Part shown: positions 26,116-34,502 of the stretch, piece after piece
Layout: every line of letters begins with the position of its first letter
Numbering within the stretch: the first letter of the stretch is position 1
Origin: an uncultured Ruminococcus sp.
Lineage (GTDB): Bacteria; Bacillota; Clostridia; Oscillospirales; Acutalibacteraceae
Length of the DNA stretch: 64,000 bases
Direction: 5' to 3'
Assembly (NCBI GenBank): GCA_902802985.1
Contig: CADCOE010000056.1
Coordinates: 1-64,000 of the forward strand
The notes under the pieces: model-generated
What the model saw: only the letters and a program-made list of their open reading frames with translations
Databases searched by the model: none
Told to the model about the DNA's origin: nothing
Program-made: the position numbers and the translations under genes

Positions 26116-27564
26116 ATGAAACTGAATAAAATAATTGGTACGCTTACATTGATCGCAATGGCAGCAACTATCACAGGATGTTCCGGATCGGAATTTTCGC
26201 TTGCCGAAAGTGCCAAAGGGGATTTTACGACCGATGGTATCACTAATGGTGCGGCAACAGCAGAAGCGTCAGGCAGTGATGGTTCCGCTGCTAAAAAAAC
26301 AACGGATGATGCCAAGAAAGCGGCCGGTACAGATGACAAAACCGATGCCGCATTGGAAGCATTGACGCCCATCACAGGTGAAAAAACGGAAGAATTTACC
26401 GCAGATTCTGCCGAAAGAGGGGAATTGGATACATATGATGCTGCGTTTGAAGATGCTGATACTGCAAAATCAGCCGATGAAACAGAAAAGAAAATCACTG
26501 TTGAGGCAGAGGAAGAAGGCTCTGAAATAGATGAGCCTGTTAACCGTATGCCTGAAGCAGGTCAGCTGACGGCAGGAGAATGGAATGATAATGCTAACTG
26601 GGGATTTTTTACCAATCTTGTCAACTCCGGTACAATTACATTTCCAAGTTTTGGGATCGATCCCCGATACCGTACAATGGTGACTGTTAAAAGCGAAGAT
26701 GGCTCTGCTGTTGTCAATGCCAAAGCAAGACTTTTGGGAAGTGATGGCAGTGTTATATGGAGCGGCGTTACCGATAAAAACGGTTGTGCTTATCTTTTTG
26801 CTGCCAATGAAAATGAAGGAGTTTCTATCGAGATAGAAAGCCGTGGCAAAAAGCAGAACGTTGCCATAGAAGCTGCCCAATCTAATGGTCAGTCTTCCAA
26901 AACAATGGCTTCTAATGAAGTACAAGTAACATTTGCAGGAGAGGGCAGCCGATATAAGAAAACAGATGTAATGTTTATTTTGGATACTACCGGTTCGATG
27001 GCTGACGAAATGATGTTCCTTCAGAGCGAGTTTACAGCGATCACTAATGTCATTGGTACCAATGATACCAAATATTCGGTGAATTTCTACCGTGACGAAG
27101 GCGATGAGTATGTTGTCAGATGTAATCCATTTACCGACAATGTAGAGGAACTGCAGAAAAAGCTAAACGCCGAGAGTGCTGATGGCGGCGGAGATTATCC
27201 CGAAGCAGTGGATCGGATCTTGAGTGAAACAATGTATGAAAAAACCTGGAGCGAGGAGTCTGTTAAAATCGCATTCCTGATTTTCGATGCACCTCCTCAT
27301 AAGAACACTGAAAGTGCATTGCTTTCCGCTGCCAAAGAAGCAGCCGCTAAGGGTATTCGTATTGTACCTATTGTTTCTTCCGACAGCGATAGAGATACGG
27401 AACTGTTCGCACGTTCTCTGGCAATCACGACAGGCGGAACGTATGTATTCCTGACAGATGATTCGGGTGTCGGCAATTCTCATTTGGAACCGATCATCGG
27501 TGAATATAAAGTGGAAAAACTTTATGATATTATTATAAGAGTGATCAACGATTATAAACAGTAA
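26116..27564 (+). CDS. VWA-domain lipoprotein
   Basis: The 482-residue protein has a lipoprotein signal with lipobox ITGC near residue 20, then about 130 residues of low-complexity Ala/Asp/Glu/Thr linker. Next come a beta-rich carboxypeptidase-regulatory-like segment (DPRYRTMVTVKSEDGSAV) and a von Willebrand A domain from about 285. The metal site appears as DVMFILDTTGSMADEM, with GGGDYPEAVD later. It is a surface-anchored binding protein; the ligand is unknown. AAAGGAGG precedes ATG 26116. It is monocistronic. Confidence 0.88.
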   Translation: MKLNKIIGTLTLIAMAATITGCSGSEFSLAESAKGDFTTDGITNGAATAEASGSDGSAAKKTTDDAKKAAGTDDKTDAALEALTPITGEKTEEFTADSAERGELDTYDAAFEDADTAKSADETEKKITVEAEEEGSEIDEPVNRMPEAGQLTAGEWNDNANWGFFTNLVNSGTITFPSFGIDPRYRTMVTVKSEDGSAVVNAKARLLGSDGSVIWSGVTDKNGCAYLFAANENEGVSIEIESRGKKQNVAIEAAQSNGQSSKTMASNEVQVTFAGEGSRYKKTDVMFILDTTGSMADEMMFLQSEFTAITNVIGTNDTKYSVNFYRDEGDEYVVRCNPFTDNVEELQKKLNAESADGGGDYPEAVDRILSETMYEKTWSEESVKIAFLIFDAPPHKNTESALLSAAKEAAAKGIRIVPIVSSDSDRDTELFARSLAITTGGTYVFLTDDSGVGNSHLEPIIGEYKVEKLYDIIIRVINDYKQ

Positions 27565-27577
27565 TAATAACAGCACA

Positions 27578-27619
27578 ACAGAGCAGTACCTCATATCAAG
27601 GTGCTGCTCTGTTATTTTT
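27578..27619 (+). terminator. Terminator after the VWA lipoprotein gene
   Basis: ACAGAGCAGTACCT 27578-27591 pairs with AGGTGCTGCTCTGT 27599-27612 and is followed by ATTTTTT. Confidence 0.88.
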
Positions 27620-27718
27620 TATGATTTGGATGAAATTAACAAAATCAGTATCAATTTACCGATAAGAGAGCTAAAAAATACAAATTTTTTTCCCTGTAAT
27701 GAATTGTATGCGAGATTG

Positions 27719-27727
27719 TGCTATAAT
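27719..27727 (+). promoter_or_regulatory. Extended -10 promoter TGcTATAAT
   Basis: TATAAT at 27722-27727 with TG at 27719-27720; no good -35. It would drive the zinc-ribbon/TPM pair. Confidence 0.5.
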
Positions 27728-27831
27728 GTATGAGGTTATTAATGATGGAAAAAGTTTTGTTCAGACTTTAAAAACATTTGTGAGTGTTTAGCAAGATAAA
27801 AAGTCCTGTGAAGGGCTTAATAGGAGGAATT

Positions 27832-28929
27832 ATGAATTACGATGCCAAGACGTTTCATTGCCCCAACTGCTCTGCGGATCTGAAATTTTCTGCCGATTTG
27901 CAGAGATTTACGTGTGAGTACTGCAAAGATGAATTTACAGAAGAAGAATTGCTGCATTATCGCAACCGAATGGGAGAAGTGGCTGACAGTGATCCGAATA
28001 CGCCTATGCCGCAGCAGATGTTTACCGACGAACAGCAAAAAGAACAGGCACGATTTCAAGAGGAAACCGCCCTATATTCCTGTCCCAGTTGTGGTGCGGA
28101 AATTATCAGTGATGCAAATACAGCCGCAGCTTTCTGCTATTATTGCCATAATCCCGTTATCCTCAAAGGACGTGTGGACGGTATGTACAGACCTTCCCGA
28201 GTTATTCCGTTCGGGTTTGGAAAAGATGCAGCTGTTGACCGCTTTCATCAATGGGTCGGTACCAAAAAATTTATCCCTAAAAAGCTGCGGTCAGAGGCTC
28301 AGTTGGAAAAAATGACGGGACTGTATGTGCCTTTCTGGATCGCCAGTGCCAAAACAACGACCCATTTTACCGCTACAGGATACCAGACCAAAAGCTGGGT
28401 TTCCGGAAACAGAAGATATACCGAAACCAGTAAATATCAGGTCACCCGAGATATTGAGGTATGCTATAAAGGAATACCGGCTGACGGTTCTCAAAAAATT
28501 GACGATGATGTGATGGAAGCAATCGAACCATTTGATTATTCCAAGTCCAAGGAATTCAATATGGCATATCTCAGCGGTTTCTATGCCGATAAATATGATG
28601 TGGATAAGAATGCGGTGTATCCCAGAATACAACAGCGGATGTATGCGAATAATGCTGAAGAAGTGATGAAAACCGTGAATTACAGCAGTGTTAGGTTTCC
28701 TAAAAGTACCAGCAGGGTAGATACGCTGGATTGGGAATATATGCTCTTGCCTGTCTGGTTTATGACCTTCAAATACAGAGGAAAAATATGGGAATATGCG
28801 ATCAATGCCCAGACCGGAAAAATCACCGGAAATCTTCCGGTATCCATACCTAAATTGCTGACAGCGTGTCTGAGTATAATGGCGGTGGTGACATTGGTGA
28901 TAGGAATAGGAGGTTATTTACTGGTATGA
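27832..28929 (+). CDS. Double zinc-ribbon membrane protein (TFIIB-type ribbon)
   Basis: Start ATG 27832 follows AGGAGGAA; the upstream in-frame ATG at 27784 has no ribosome site. The 365-residue protein begins with two zinc ribbons: CPNC/CEYC near residues 9-30 and CPSC/CYYC near 80-105. A predicted globular domain with a WEYMLLPVWFMTFKYRGK segment follows, then a C-terminal membrane helix (SIMAVVTLVIGIGGYLL). Proteins of this shape are common in Firmicutes but have no assigned role. Its stop overlaps the start of the TPM gene, so they are translationally coupled. Confidence 0.8.
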   Translation: MNYDAKTFHCPNCSADLKFSADLQRFTCEYCKDEFTEEELLHYRNRMGEVADSDPNTPMPQQMFTDEQQKEQARFQEETALYSCPSCGAEIISDANTAAAFCYYCHNPVILKGRVDGMYRPSRVIPFGFGKDAAVDRFHQWVGTKKFIPKKLRSEAQLEKMTGLYVPFWIASAKTTTHFTATGYQTKSWVSGNRRYTETSKYQVTRDIEVCYKGIPADGSQKIDDDVMEAIEPFDYSKSKEFNMAYLSGFYADKYDVDKNAVYPRIQQRMYANNAEEVMKTVNYSSVRFPKSTSRVDTLDWEYMLLPVWFMTFKYRGKIWEYAINAQTGKITGNLPVSIPKLLTACLSIMAVVTLVIGIGGYLLV

Positions 28930-29870
28930 TGAAAAAAATTGCTTCCTTCATTTCGGGACTGACCATTATTGGTTTGCTCGTTTGTTGTTTTGTACCATCA
29001 GCAAGTGCTGCTTACAGCCGTGCGGATTATCACGTGGAACAGGGAATAGTGAGCGATAATGTATATTTTTATGATGAGTCGGGACTGTTCAGTGCCGAAG
29101 AAAAAGAGCAGATCGAGACTCTCCTGCAAAAAACTGCCAATGAAATCGGATTTTATCTTGCTCTTTATACTGCAGGCGTCAGCCGCACCGACAAACAGGT
29201 AGAAAATTTTGCCGATACAGGTTCCCGCAAAATATTTGGAGACAGCGTGAAAACAGGTACGGTGTTCCTTTATGTAGATCTTGATGGTCATAGTTCGCCG
29301 TATGATTTTATGTATGCTTATCGTGAACCGTTTATGTATTATTCCAGTGAGCTTTTTGGCAACAGAATGGATAGTATTCTCTATAAGATGCAGAGATATT
29401 TTCCTAAAAGCGGCGAAAAAATTGTGACAAGCGATATTTGTCAGGGATTGGAAGAATTTTGCCGGCAGTTGATTTATTATAAAAATCTTGGTCCTGAAGA
29501 AAATTGTTATTACTATCATTCCGATATACACCGCTATGTTTATGCCGAAAACGGTGTTATCACTCAGACTATTCTCAAACCCAAAGTGTATTGGCTGCCG
29601 GGCGTCGGATTAGGTTTGGCTGCCGGTTTTCTTACGGCATTGATCACTTTTACAAGTGTATTGAGAAATTATCGCTTTAAAAAAACCAAAAGTGCTTCGG
29701 CATATACTTCTGAAAATTCTACCAGAATTTTGTATCAGGAGGATCATTTTCTCCAAAAGTCTGTGAGCAGTGTTGATATTAGCTCCGGCAGCAGTCATCA
29801 TTCCAGTCACCACAGCAGCCATAGAGGCGGCGGTCACAGTGGCGGCGGTGGCGGCGGCAGACACAGATAA
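28926..29870 (+). CDS. TPM-domain (YgcG-like) exported membrane protein with His/Ser/Gly tail
   Basis: Start ATG 28926 overlaps the previous stop. The 314-residue protein has a signal peptide, then a TPM domain (YFYDESGLFSAEEKEQIETL, TGTVFLYVDLD). A membrane helix lies near 225-250, and the cytoplasmic or surface tail ends with HHSSHHSSHRGGGHSGGGGG. TPM/YgcG proteins are implicated in photosystem repair in plants and have unknown, possibly membrane-stress, roles in bacteria. The His-rich tail could bind metal, which suits a zinc-ribbon partner; that is inference. Confidence 0.82.
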   Translation: MMKKIASFISGLTIIGLLVCCFVPSASAAYSRADYHVEQGIVSDNVYFYDESGLFSAEEKEQIETLLQKTANEIGFYLALYTAGVSRTDKQVENFADTGSRKIFGDSVKTGTVFLYVDLDGHSSPYDFMYAYREPFMYYSSELFGNRMDSILYKMQRYFPKSGEKIVTSDICQGLEEFCRQLIYYKNLGPEENCYYYHSDIHRYVYAENGVITQTILKPKVYWLPGVGLGLAAGFLTALITFTSVLRNYRFKKTKSASAYTSENSTRILYQEDHFLQKSVSSVDISSGSSHHSSHHSSHRGGGHSGGGGGGRHR

Positions 29871-29927
29871 TAAAAAATTTGCTCTTTTTAGGATACAAAA
29901 ATGTACAACTGAAAAAATATTTTTATC

Positions 29928-29957
29928 AATTCGACCTTTCGGGGTCGAATTTTTTTG
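29928..29957 (+). terminator. Terminator after the zinc-ribbon/TPM operon
   Basis: AATTCGACC 29928-29936 pairs with GGTCGAATT 29943-29951, followed by T6. It also shows that the next coding region must start downstream of it. Confidence 0.85.
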
Positions 29958-30022
29958 TTTTGGCAGGGATAAGTGAAAGGGCCTTTTCGTTTTACTATAT
30001 GATTTTGAAGGGAAGTGGAAAT

Positions 30023-30367
30023 TTGGACAACCATCTTGTCTTGGCACAAAACAGACTGTTTTCGGCGGAATTGTTCATTATGGATGGGGAGGAGTATTAC
30101 ACACTGGGTGAGCACGAAAAATTGGTTATCGGCATTAAATCCAGTACACTCCATACGAATTATCTTTTAAAAAAAGAACTGACGAATACCGATAAACACA
30201 CAGACGGCTATCTTCTGACCTTGAGTACCGAGGACACCGACCTTCCGCAGGGAAAATATTATTATGATGTCGCATTGTTGAGAGCGGACGGCGAGCTGGT
30301 AAAAATTATCGGCTCAACGCTTCTTGAAATCGTTGAATCTGTCGTAAGGAGCGATGTGGAATGTTGA
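30023..30367 (+). CDS. Phage baseplate/tail-associated protein, BppU-like N-domain
   Basis: The best start is TTG 30023, behind GGGAAGTGG at 30010; an ATG at 29999 is possible, and a longer frame back to 29879 would cross the terminator. The 114-residue product reads LDNHLVLAQNRLFSAELFI, then EDTDLPQGKYYYDVALLRADG. This resembles small proteins at the tail end of clostridial siphophage modules, related to the baseplate upper protein N-domain. Its stop overlaps the next gene by 7 bases. Confidence 0.6.
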   Translation: MDNHLVLAQNRLFSAELFIMDGEEYYTLGEHEKLVIGIKSSTLHTNYLLKKELTNTDKHTDGYLLTLSTEDTDLPQGKYYYDVALLRADGELVKIIGSTLLEIVESVVRSDVEC

Positions 30368-31086
30368 TCGGTTATATTGACGGAATAAAAACACTCAGCG
30401 GTGTGTTGGATGTACCACATATCCCCGAACCTCCCGAACCGGAGCAGACAGATTACTATTACGGTGACTTTCTGACCAACTATACAGTAATGACGGACGA
30501 GCCGCAAATCGGTGTTATTGACGCTTTGATCATCGAAGATAAGCTTTACACAAGAGCCGATAAAATACGACTCAATGGCAATCAGTATATTGATACCGGT
30601 TATGCACCGACCAACCATACCAAAATCAAAGTTGATTTTACACACAGCATCAGCGAAAATAAATTTCTGTTTGGCAGCCGTACCAATGGCAGCAGCAGTG
30701 ACGCATTTGGATTTTTGTATAATTCGGGCGTCACCTACGCTATGTTCGGTTCGTCACAGTCCAGTGTGGCTACTCGTGTGACGGCGGACGAGCGTCATAC
30801 GGTTACGCTGTCACAGGAAGGTTGTATGTTGGACAATATACCAATTAAATCTTTTTCTGAGATGTCGTTCACCTCTGCGCTGCCCATTTATATCGGCGGT
30901 ATGAACCAGAACGGCAGTATTTCCAACCGTATTTTTGAGGGCGAGATCTATGGGGTCCGGCTATACGAAAATAACCGTCTTGTACGTTATATGCTGCCCT
31001 TTACAGAGCACAGCAGCGGTGCGGTATATTTGTACGATTTTATTGGTCATACATTGTATGATCCGGCTGTGGTATCGTCCCCATAA
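30361..31086 (+). CDS. Phage tail-tip protein with LamG/concanavalin-like domain
   Basis: The 241-residue protein starts at ATG 30361 after AAGGAG. About 65 residues of linker (PEPPEPEQTDYYYGD) precede a jelly-roll domain. That domain starts IRLNGNQYIDTGYAPTNHTK and ends GEIYGVRLYENNRLVRYMLP, the usual layout of LamG-like domains in phage receptor-binding proteins. It likely binds a surface polysaccharide. Confidence 0.65.
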   Translation: MLIGYIDGIKTLSGVLDVPHIPEPPEPEQTDYYYGDFLTNYTVMTDEPQIGVIDALIIEDKLYTRADKIRLNGNQYIDTGYAPTNHTKIKVDFTHSISENKFLFGSRTNGSSSDAFGFLYNSGVTYAMFGSSQSSVATRVTADERHTVTLSQEGCMLDNIPIKSFSEMSFTSALPIYIGGMNQNGSISNRIFEGEIYGVRLYENNRLVRYMLPFTEHSSGAVYLYDFIGHTLYDPAVVSSP

Positions 31087-31123
31087 TCAATACGAAATTT
31101 TTGATCACGAAAGGATGGATAAA

Positions 31124-31906
31124 ATGGGATATGTTAACAGAACAGTACAGATGGAAACCGATGAACTGACGATTTTACAAAATTTAGTACGCAATATCGT
31201 CACAGATTGTGCTGAGATCGTTTGCCTTGACAATGAAGGAAATATAGTGAGTGATACCGATAGTTACCTTGCGGAACAGTTTGAAAGCGTTAGCAATCAG
31301 CCATCCGTTATTCTTCAACTGTTAAACAACTGCCGTTTAAAATGGATCAGAAGCAATGATCTTTCGAGTACAGGCAGTTACAAGGTAAGCTTTATTGGTG
31401 CCAATGGTACAGAATATTCGTTGGGAGATGTATATTTTTCTCACTATGCTGCTTTTTTCAATATCGTCGAAACCAAAAGGTTCAAATACAGGATAGTTTT
31501 TAATTCCCAATTCATTCATTTTACGTTTTATGATTTTAGTTTAAGGATGACGTTTGCGGTATGTACCCTCTCAGACGGAACGATTTCAGCTTCATCTTAT
31601 TCCACCGACAGCAGTATCGATCCGACAGCGGCAGCATTCGTTTTTGATGACAATACAACAGGGATGCTGTACCACCGATTTCAGTATCAATCCAGTGAGC
31701 CGGATAAAATAGAAATACTGAAAAACAAAGTATTCCGTATTGCGTCCAATATCTTCAGTGAACCGCTGAAAGCAAAAACAACAGCCATTTATGATTGCAA
31801 TTACTATATAGCAAACCAAAGAATGAAGGTGGATGGAAAAGAATATATGACATTGGGAAATTTTATTCTTGTTCCGATAGGAGAAGAAAGCAGTGATGGA
31901 GCATAA
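31124..31906 (+). CDS. Unidentified protein of the tail-tip/lysis cassette
   Basis: The 260-residue protein starts at ATG 31124 behind AAAGGATGG. It begins VNRTVQMETDELTILQNLV. The rest is a mix of predicted beta strands with no membrane helix and no motif I recognise. Tight packing between the LamG protein and holin suggests a tail fibre, chaperone or adhesin role; that rests only on position. Confidence 0.6.
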   Translation: MGYVNRTVQMETDELTILQNLVRNIVTDCAEIVCLDNEGNIVSDTDSYLAEQFESVSNQPSVILQLLNNCRLKWIRSNDLSSTGSYKVSFIGANGTEYSLGDVYFSHYAAFFNIVETKRFKYRIVFNSQFIHFTFYDFSLRMTFAVCTLSDGTISASSYSTDSSIDPTAAAFVFDDNTTGMLYHRFQYQSSEPDKIEILKNKVFRIASNIFSEPLKAKTTAIYDCNYYIANQRMKVDGKEYMTLGNFILVPIGEESSDGA

Positions 31907-32336
31907 ATTATTGAATTTACTTTTGATGGCGGCTTTATCGGCAATGACAGCCTATTTTAATGCGTTGTCTGTACCTGTGGTCGTATTGATTGCCGCAATG
32001 ACGGTGGATTATGCAACGGGAATGACTTCAGCTTGGCTCTGTTCGGAAATGTCCAGCCGCAAGGGTATTAAGGGGATCATCAAAAAAGTCTCCTATATGG
32101 CATTGGTAGCGGCAGCGATGGGGGTGGATTATGTTATTTGCTGTATGATGACGGTTGTCCATATGGAACTGCCGCAAACGATGTTCTTCGGTTTGCTGGT
32201 CACCATATGGCTTATCATCAATGAGCTGATCAGCATACTGGAAAATCTCGGGAAAATCGGTGTCCCCATCCCTCCGTTTTTGAAGAAAGTTATCAACAGA
32301 CTGAAAATATCAACAGAAGACAAAGGAGAAAAATAA
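31893..32336 (+). CDS. Phage holin, TcdE/phi-type family
   Basis: About 147 residues, starting at GTG 31893 or ATG 31896, overlapping the previous stop. It has three or four hydrophobic helices (LLMAALSAMTAYFNALSVPV, VVLIAAMTVDYATGM, a third near 65-85 and a fourth near 92-112), a SRKGIKGIIKKVSYM loop typical of this holin family, and a basic C-terminus. Holins make membrane lesions that let the endolysin out. The amidase starts 2 bp after its stop. Confidence 0.85.
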   Translation: MMEHKLLNLLLMAALSAMTAYFNALSVPVVVLIAAMTVDYATGMTSAWLCSEMSSRKGIKGIIKKVSYMALVAAAMGVDYVICCMMTVVHMELPQTMFFGLLVTIWLIINELISILENLGKIGVPIPPFLKKVINRLKISTEDKGEK

Positions 32337-32338
32337 TA

Positions 32339-33016
32339 ATGGGAAAGAAAATTTATCTTAGTCCGTCTAATCAGGACGGCAATCTTTATGCTTATGGCAG
32401 CACTAACGAAATGGAACAATGCAACCGCATTGCCGATGCTGCTAAAACCGCTCTGGAACGCTGCGGTTTTACGGTCAAAAAAGCGGCAAAAGGTCAGGCA
32501 ATGTCACGCAGCATTACAGAAAGTAATGCATGGGGTGCAGATCTTCATTTGCCGATCCATACCAATGCAGGCGGCGGCAACGGTACGATGTGTATGGTTT
32601 ACAGTAAGTCAGCTCAAAATATGCAATATGCGGCGCCTATTTATCAGGCAGTGCAGGCAGTAACGCCGGGCAATATTGATTATGGTGTTCGTGAAATGGC
32701 AGAGCTTGCCGAACTTAACAGTACCAATTGTGTTGCTGTATATACGGAAGTGGATTTCCACGACAACAAAACGATCGCCAAGTGGCTGATTGAAAATTCA
32801 CAGACCGTCGGTGAAGCATTGGCACAGGGAGTATGTAAGGCATATGGTGTAACCTATCAGGCTCCTGATAAAAAATCGGAAAGAACAACATCCGAAGACC
32901 TTCTTTATCGGGTACAGGTCGGTGCTTTTGCCGAAAAGAAAAATGCTGATGAATTTTTGAAACAACTTCGCTCAGCGGGATTTCGGGACGCTTTTATCAC
33001 GGGCGGTAAGCAATAA
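32339..33016 (+). CDS. N-acetylmuramoyl-L-alanine amidase (Amidase_3) with SPOR-like end
   Basis: The 225-residue enzyme has Amidase_3 motifs: IYLSPSNQDGNLYAYGSTNE with the early metal Glu, ADLHLPIHTNAGGG with the second ligand region, and a late TEVDFHDN. A linker leads to LLYRVQVGAFAEKKNADEFL, the start of a SPOR peptidoglycan-binding domain. There is no signal peptide, so export needs the upstream holin. It would cut the amide bond between muramic acid and the stem peptide. Confidence 0.88.
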   Translation: MGKKIYLSPSNQDGNLYAYGSTNEMEQCNRIADAAKTALERCGFTVKKAAKGQAMSRSITESNAWGADLHLPIHTNAGGGNGTMCMVYSKSAQNMQYAAPIYQAVQAVTPGNIDYGVREMAELAELNSTNCVAVYTEVDFHDNKTIAKWLIENSQTVGEALAQGVCKAYGVTYQAPDKKSERTTSEDLLYRVQVGAFAEKKNADEFLKQLRSAGFRDAFITGGKQ

Positions 33017-33059
33017 CCATACAGTATTCCTATCTATACAGGATAGGTTCATTCTATGA

Positions 33060-33088
33060 TTGACAAAGCACTGTTTCTGTGCTATACT
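33060..33088 (+). promoter_or_regulatory. SigA promoter TTGACA-17-TATACT for pnuC
   Basis: TTGACA 33060-33065 and TATACT 33083-33088 are 17 bp apart. A small inverted repeat CCTATC/GATAGG lies just upstream near 33030-33048. Confidence 0.8.
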
Positions 33089-33094
33089 TTTCAT

Positions 33095-33200
33095 CGAAAA
33101 ATGAAATCCAGTACTGCCACCGGGTAGTTGAATGTGTATTACATTCGCTTGTGTATCGTTAGGTCTTTGAAGATACACGAGCGAATGTTTTTGTTTCAAA
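33095..33200 (+). promoter_or_regulatory. pnuC 5' leader with attenuator; candidate riboswitch
   Basis: Between the promoter and the ribosome site lie, in order, a 6-bp hairpin (33113-33128), a hairpin GAATGT/ACATTC (33130-33146), and a 17-bp stem (33141-33157 with 33172-33188) ending in T5-G-T3. The second hairpin shares ACATTC with the terminator's left arm, so the two are mutually exclusive. This is the arrangement of a transcription-attenuating riboswitch. I cannot name the class; NAD+-II riboswitches are known before pnuC genes, but I did not match their consensus. Confidence 0.6.
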
Positions 33201-33220
33201 AATAGGGAGGTATCATCCAA

Positions 33221-33910
33221 ATGAAAAATCCTTTTCGTGTGTTTACCAAGTGGGAACTGTTGATATGGTTCGGTTCAGCCGCAGCGGTGACAGCATCATT
33301 TTTGCTGTCACCCGGTAATGATTATCTGACGCTGACTGCGGCATTGATCGGTGTGACAGCATTGATCTTTGTTGCCAAAGGAATGGTCCTCGGACAGATA
33401 CTGACAGTTGTTTTTTCTGTATTTTACGGGATCGTTTCCTATTGGCTCGGCTATTACGGTGAAATGATAACGTATTTATGTATGACTTCTCCGATTGCGG
33501 TATTGTCCGTGATTTCGTGGGTCAGACATCCCTATCAAGAGTCCTCAGAGGTAGAGGTTAACCGAGTGAGTAAACGGCAGGTATTGGTGATGGCTGTACT
33601 GGCGGTGATGGTAACAGCGATATTTTACGTGATACTGGGAGCAATGGGAAATGTTAATCTGATTGTGAGTACTGTTTCTGTTACGACAAGCTTTCTTGCT
33701 TCTTTTTTGACATTTTTGAGAAGTCCTTATTACGGAATTGGTTACGGTGCCAATGACATTGTATTGATCGTATTGTGGACACTTGCGGCGGTCAATGACA
33801 TCAATTATTTGCCAATGGTGATTTGTTTTGTGATGTTTTTAGTTAATGATATTTATGGTTTTGTCAACTGGAAAAAAATGCAGAAAAGACAGCTTTATAT
33901 GGCTGAATAA
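33221..33910 (+). CDS. pnuC: PnuC-family vitamin/nucleoside transporter
   Basis: The 229-residue protein has seven or so membrane helices and begins FRVFTKWELLIWFGSAAAV, with FVAKGMVLGQILTVVFSVFY and late AAVNDINYLPMVICFVMFL. This is the layout of PnuC facilitators, which move nicotinamide riboside; relatives take thiamine, riboflavin or deoxynucleosides. The substrate cannot be read from sequence. GGGAGG precedes ATG 33221. The gene is monocistronic and controlled by the leader upstream. Confidence 0.85.
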   Translation: MKNPFRVFTKWELLIWFGSAAAVTASFLLSPGNDYLTLTAALIGVTALIFVAKGMVLGQILTVVFSVFYGIVSYWLGYYGEMITYLCMTSPIAVLSVISWVRHPYQESSEVEVNRVSKRQVLVMAVLAVMVTAIFYVILGAMGNVNLIVSTVSVTTSFLASFLTFLRSPYYGIGYGANDIVLIVLWTLAAVNDINYLPMVICFVMFLVNDIYGFVNWKKMQKRQLYMAE

Positions 33911-33912
33911 AA

Positions 33913-33954
33913 CAAAGGGTCTGTTCCGTGTATCTTATCGGAACAGACCCTTTG
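33913..33954. terminator. Bidirectional terminator between pnuC and arsR
   Basis: A perfect 16-bp stem (33913-33928 with 33939-33954, core AAAGGGTCTGTTCCG) lies between convergent genes. Confidence 0.85.
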
Positions 33955-33970
33955 ATTGATCGGTCGGTCT

Positions 33971-34330
33971 TTAGTGAGGGCACGATATTCTTGCAATGTC
34001 TTCTATGGTATGGTGCAGCTTTAACACCATTTCGGTATCGGCGGCACGATAATACATTTCCTTTCCGTCCCGTCGGGAGGTGATAAGCCCGGCACCTTTG
34101 AGCAAACGTAAATGATGCGATACCGCAGGACTGGTCATATCGGTAGCAGCAGCAATGTTAATGACACATTCTTCACAATGGCACAGAAGCCAAAAAATCC
34201 GTAGCCGACTGGGATCCCCCAGCTGTTTCATTGCCTCGGCAACGGTCCGGATGGTTTCCACTGTCGGTATATGTTCCATCAATTCATCTTCCGGTGGTAT
34301 ATGAGATAAATTATGTTCGCTTGCGTTCAT
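33971..34330 (-). CDS. ArsR/SmtB-family metal-sensing repressor
   Basis: The 119-residue protein (ATG 34330 behind GGGAG) has a winged HTH (LRIFWLLCHCEECVINIAAA, SPAVSHHLRLLKGAGLI, RRDGKEMYYRAAD). The CHCEEC cluster at the start of the recognition region resembles the alpha-3 Cys site of ArsR/CadC sensors, and a His-rich C-terminus (LKLHHTIEDI, then CPH) could form the alpha-5 site. It stands divergent to the HMA/CadA operon whose promoter carries a matching palindrome, so it should repress that operon until zinc or cadmium binds. Confidence 0.85.
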   Translation of the reverse strand: MNASEHNLSHIPPEDELMEHIPTVETIRTVAEAMKQLGDPSRLRIFWLLCHCEECVINIAAATDMTSPAVSHHLRLLKGAGLITSRRDGKEMYYRAADTEMVLKLHHTIEDIARISCPH

Positions 34331-34424
34331 CACTTGTTCTCCCTAAAATGATTATTATTTTATTATACCCTAGATAGAATGAAAAATCAATCTCATTTTT
34401 AAAATTAAAAATGGTGTTATGATA

Positions 34425-34453
34425 TTGACAAATTCGAAAGAGTATGATATATT
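34425..34453 (+). promoter_or_regulatory. SigA promoter TTGACA-17-TATATT, extended -10
   Basis: TTGACA 34425-34430, TATATT 34448-34453 and TG at 34445-34446. It drives the HMA/CadA operon. Confidence 0.75.
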
Positions 34454-34455
34454 TT

Positions 34456-34481
34456 ATTCAACGATTAAATAATTGTTGAAT
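34456..34481 (+). promoter_or_regulatory. 12-2-12 imperfect palindrome, ArsR/SmtB-type operator
   Basis: ATTCAACGATTA (34456-34467) and TAATTGTTGAAT (34470-34481) match as inverted repeats with one mismatch. The site covers the transcription start. The 12-2-12 shape with TTCAA arms is typical of SmtB/CzrA operators. Confidence 0.75.
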
Positions 34482-34502
34482 TTATTACAGGAGGTCTTTG
34501 TG

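Noticed and set aside
29879..30022. Earlier start for the BppU-like gene
   Set aside because: It would place a strong terminator inside the coding region and has no ribosome site.
32870..33016. Truncated SPOR domain at the end of the amidase
   Set aside because: Clostridial phage amidases commonly end with such a short SPOR-like segment, so I do not treat it as damage.
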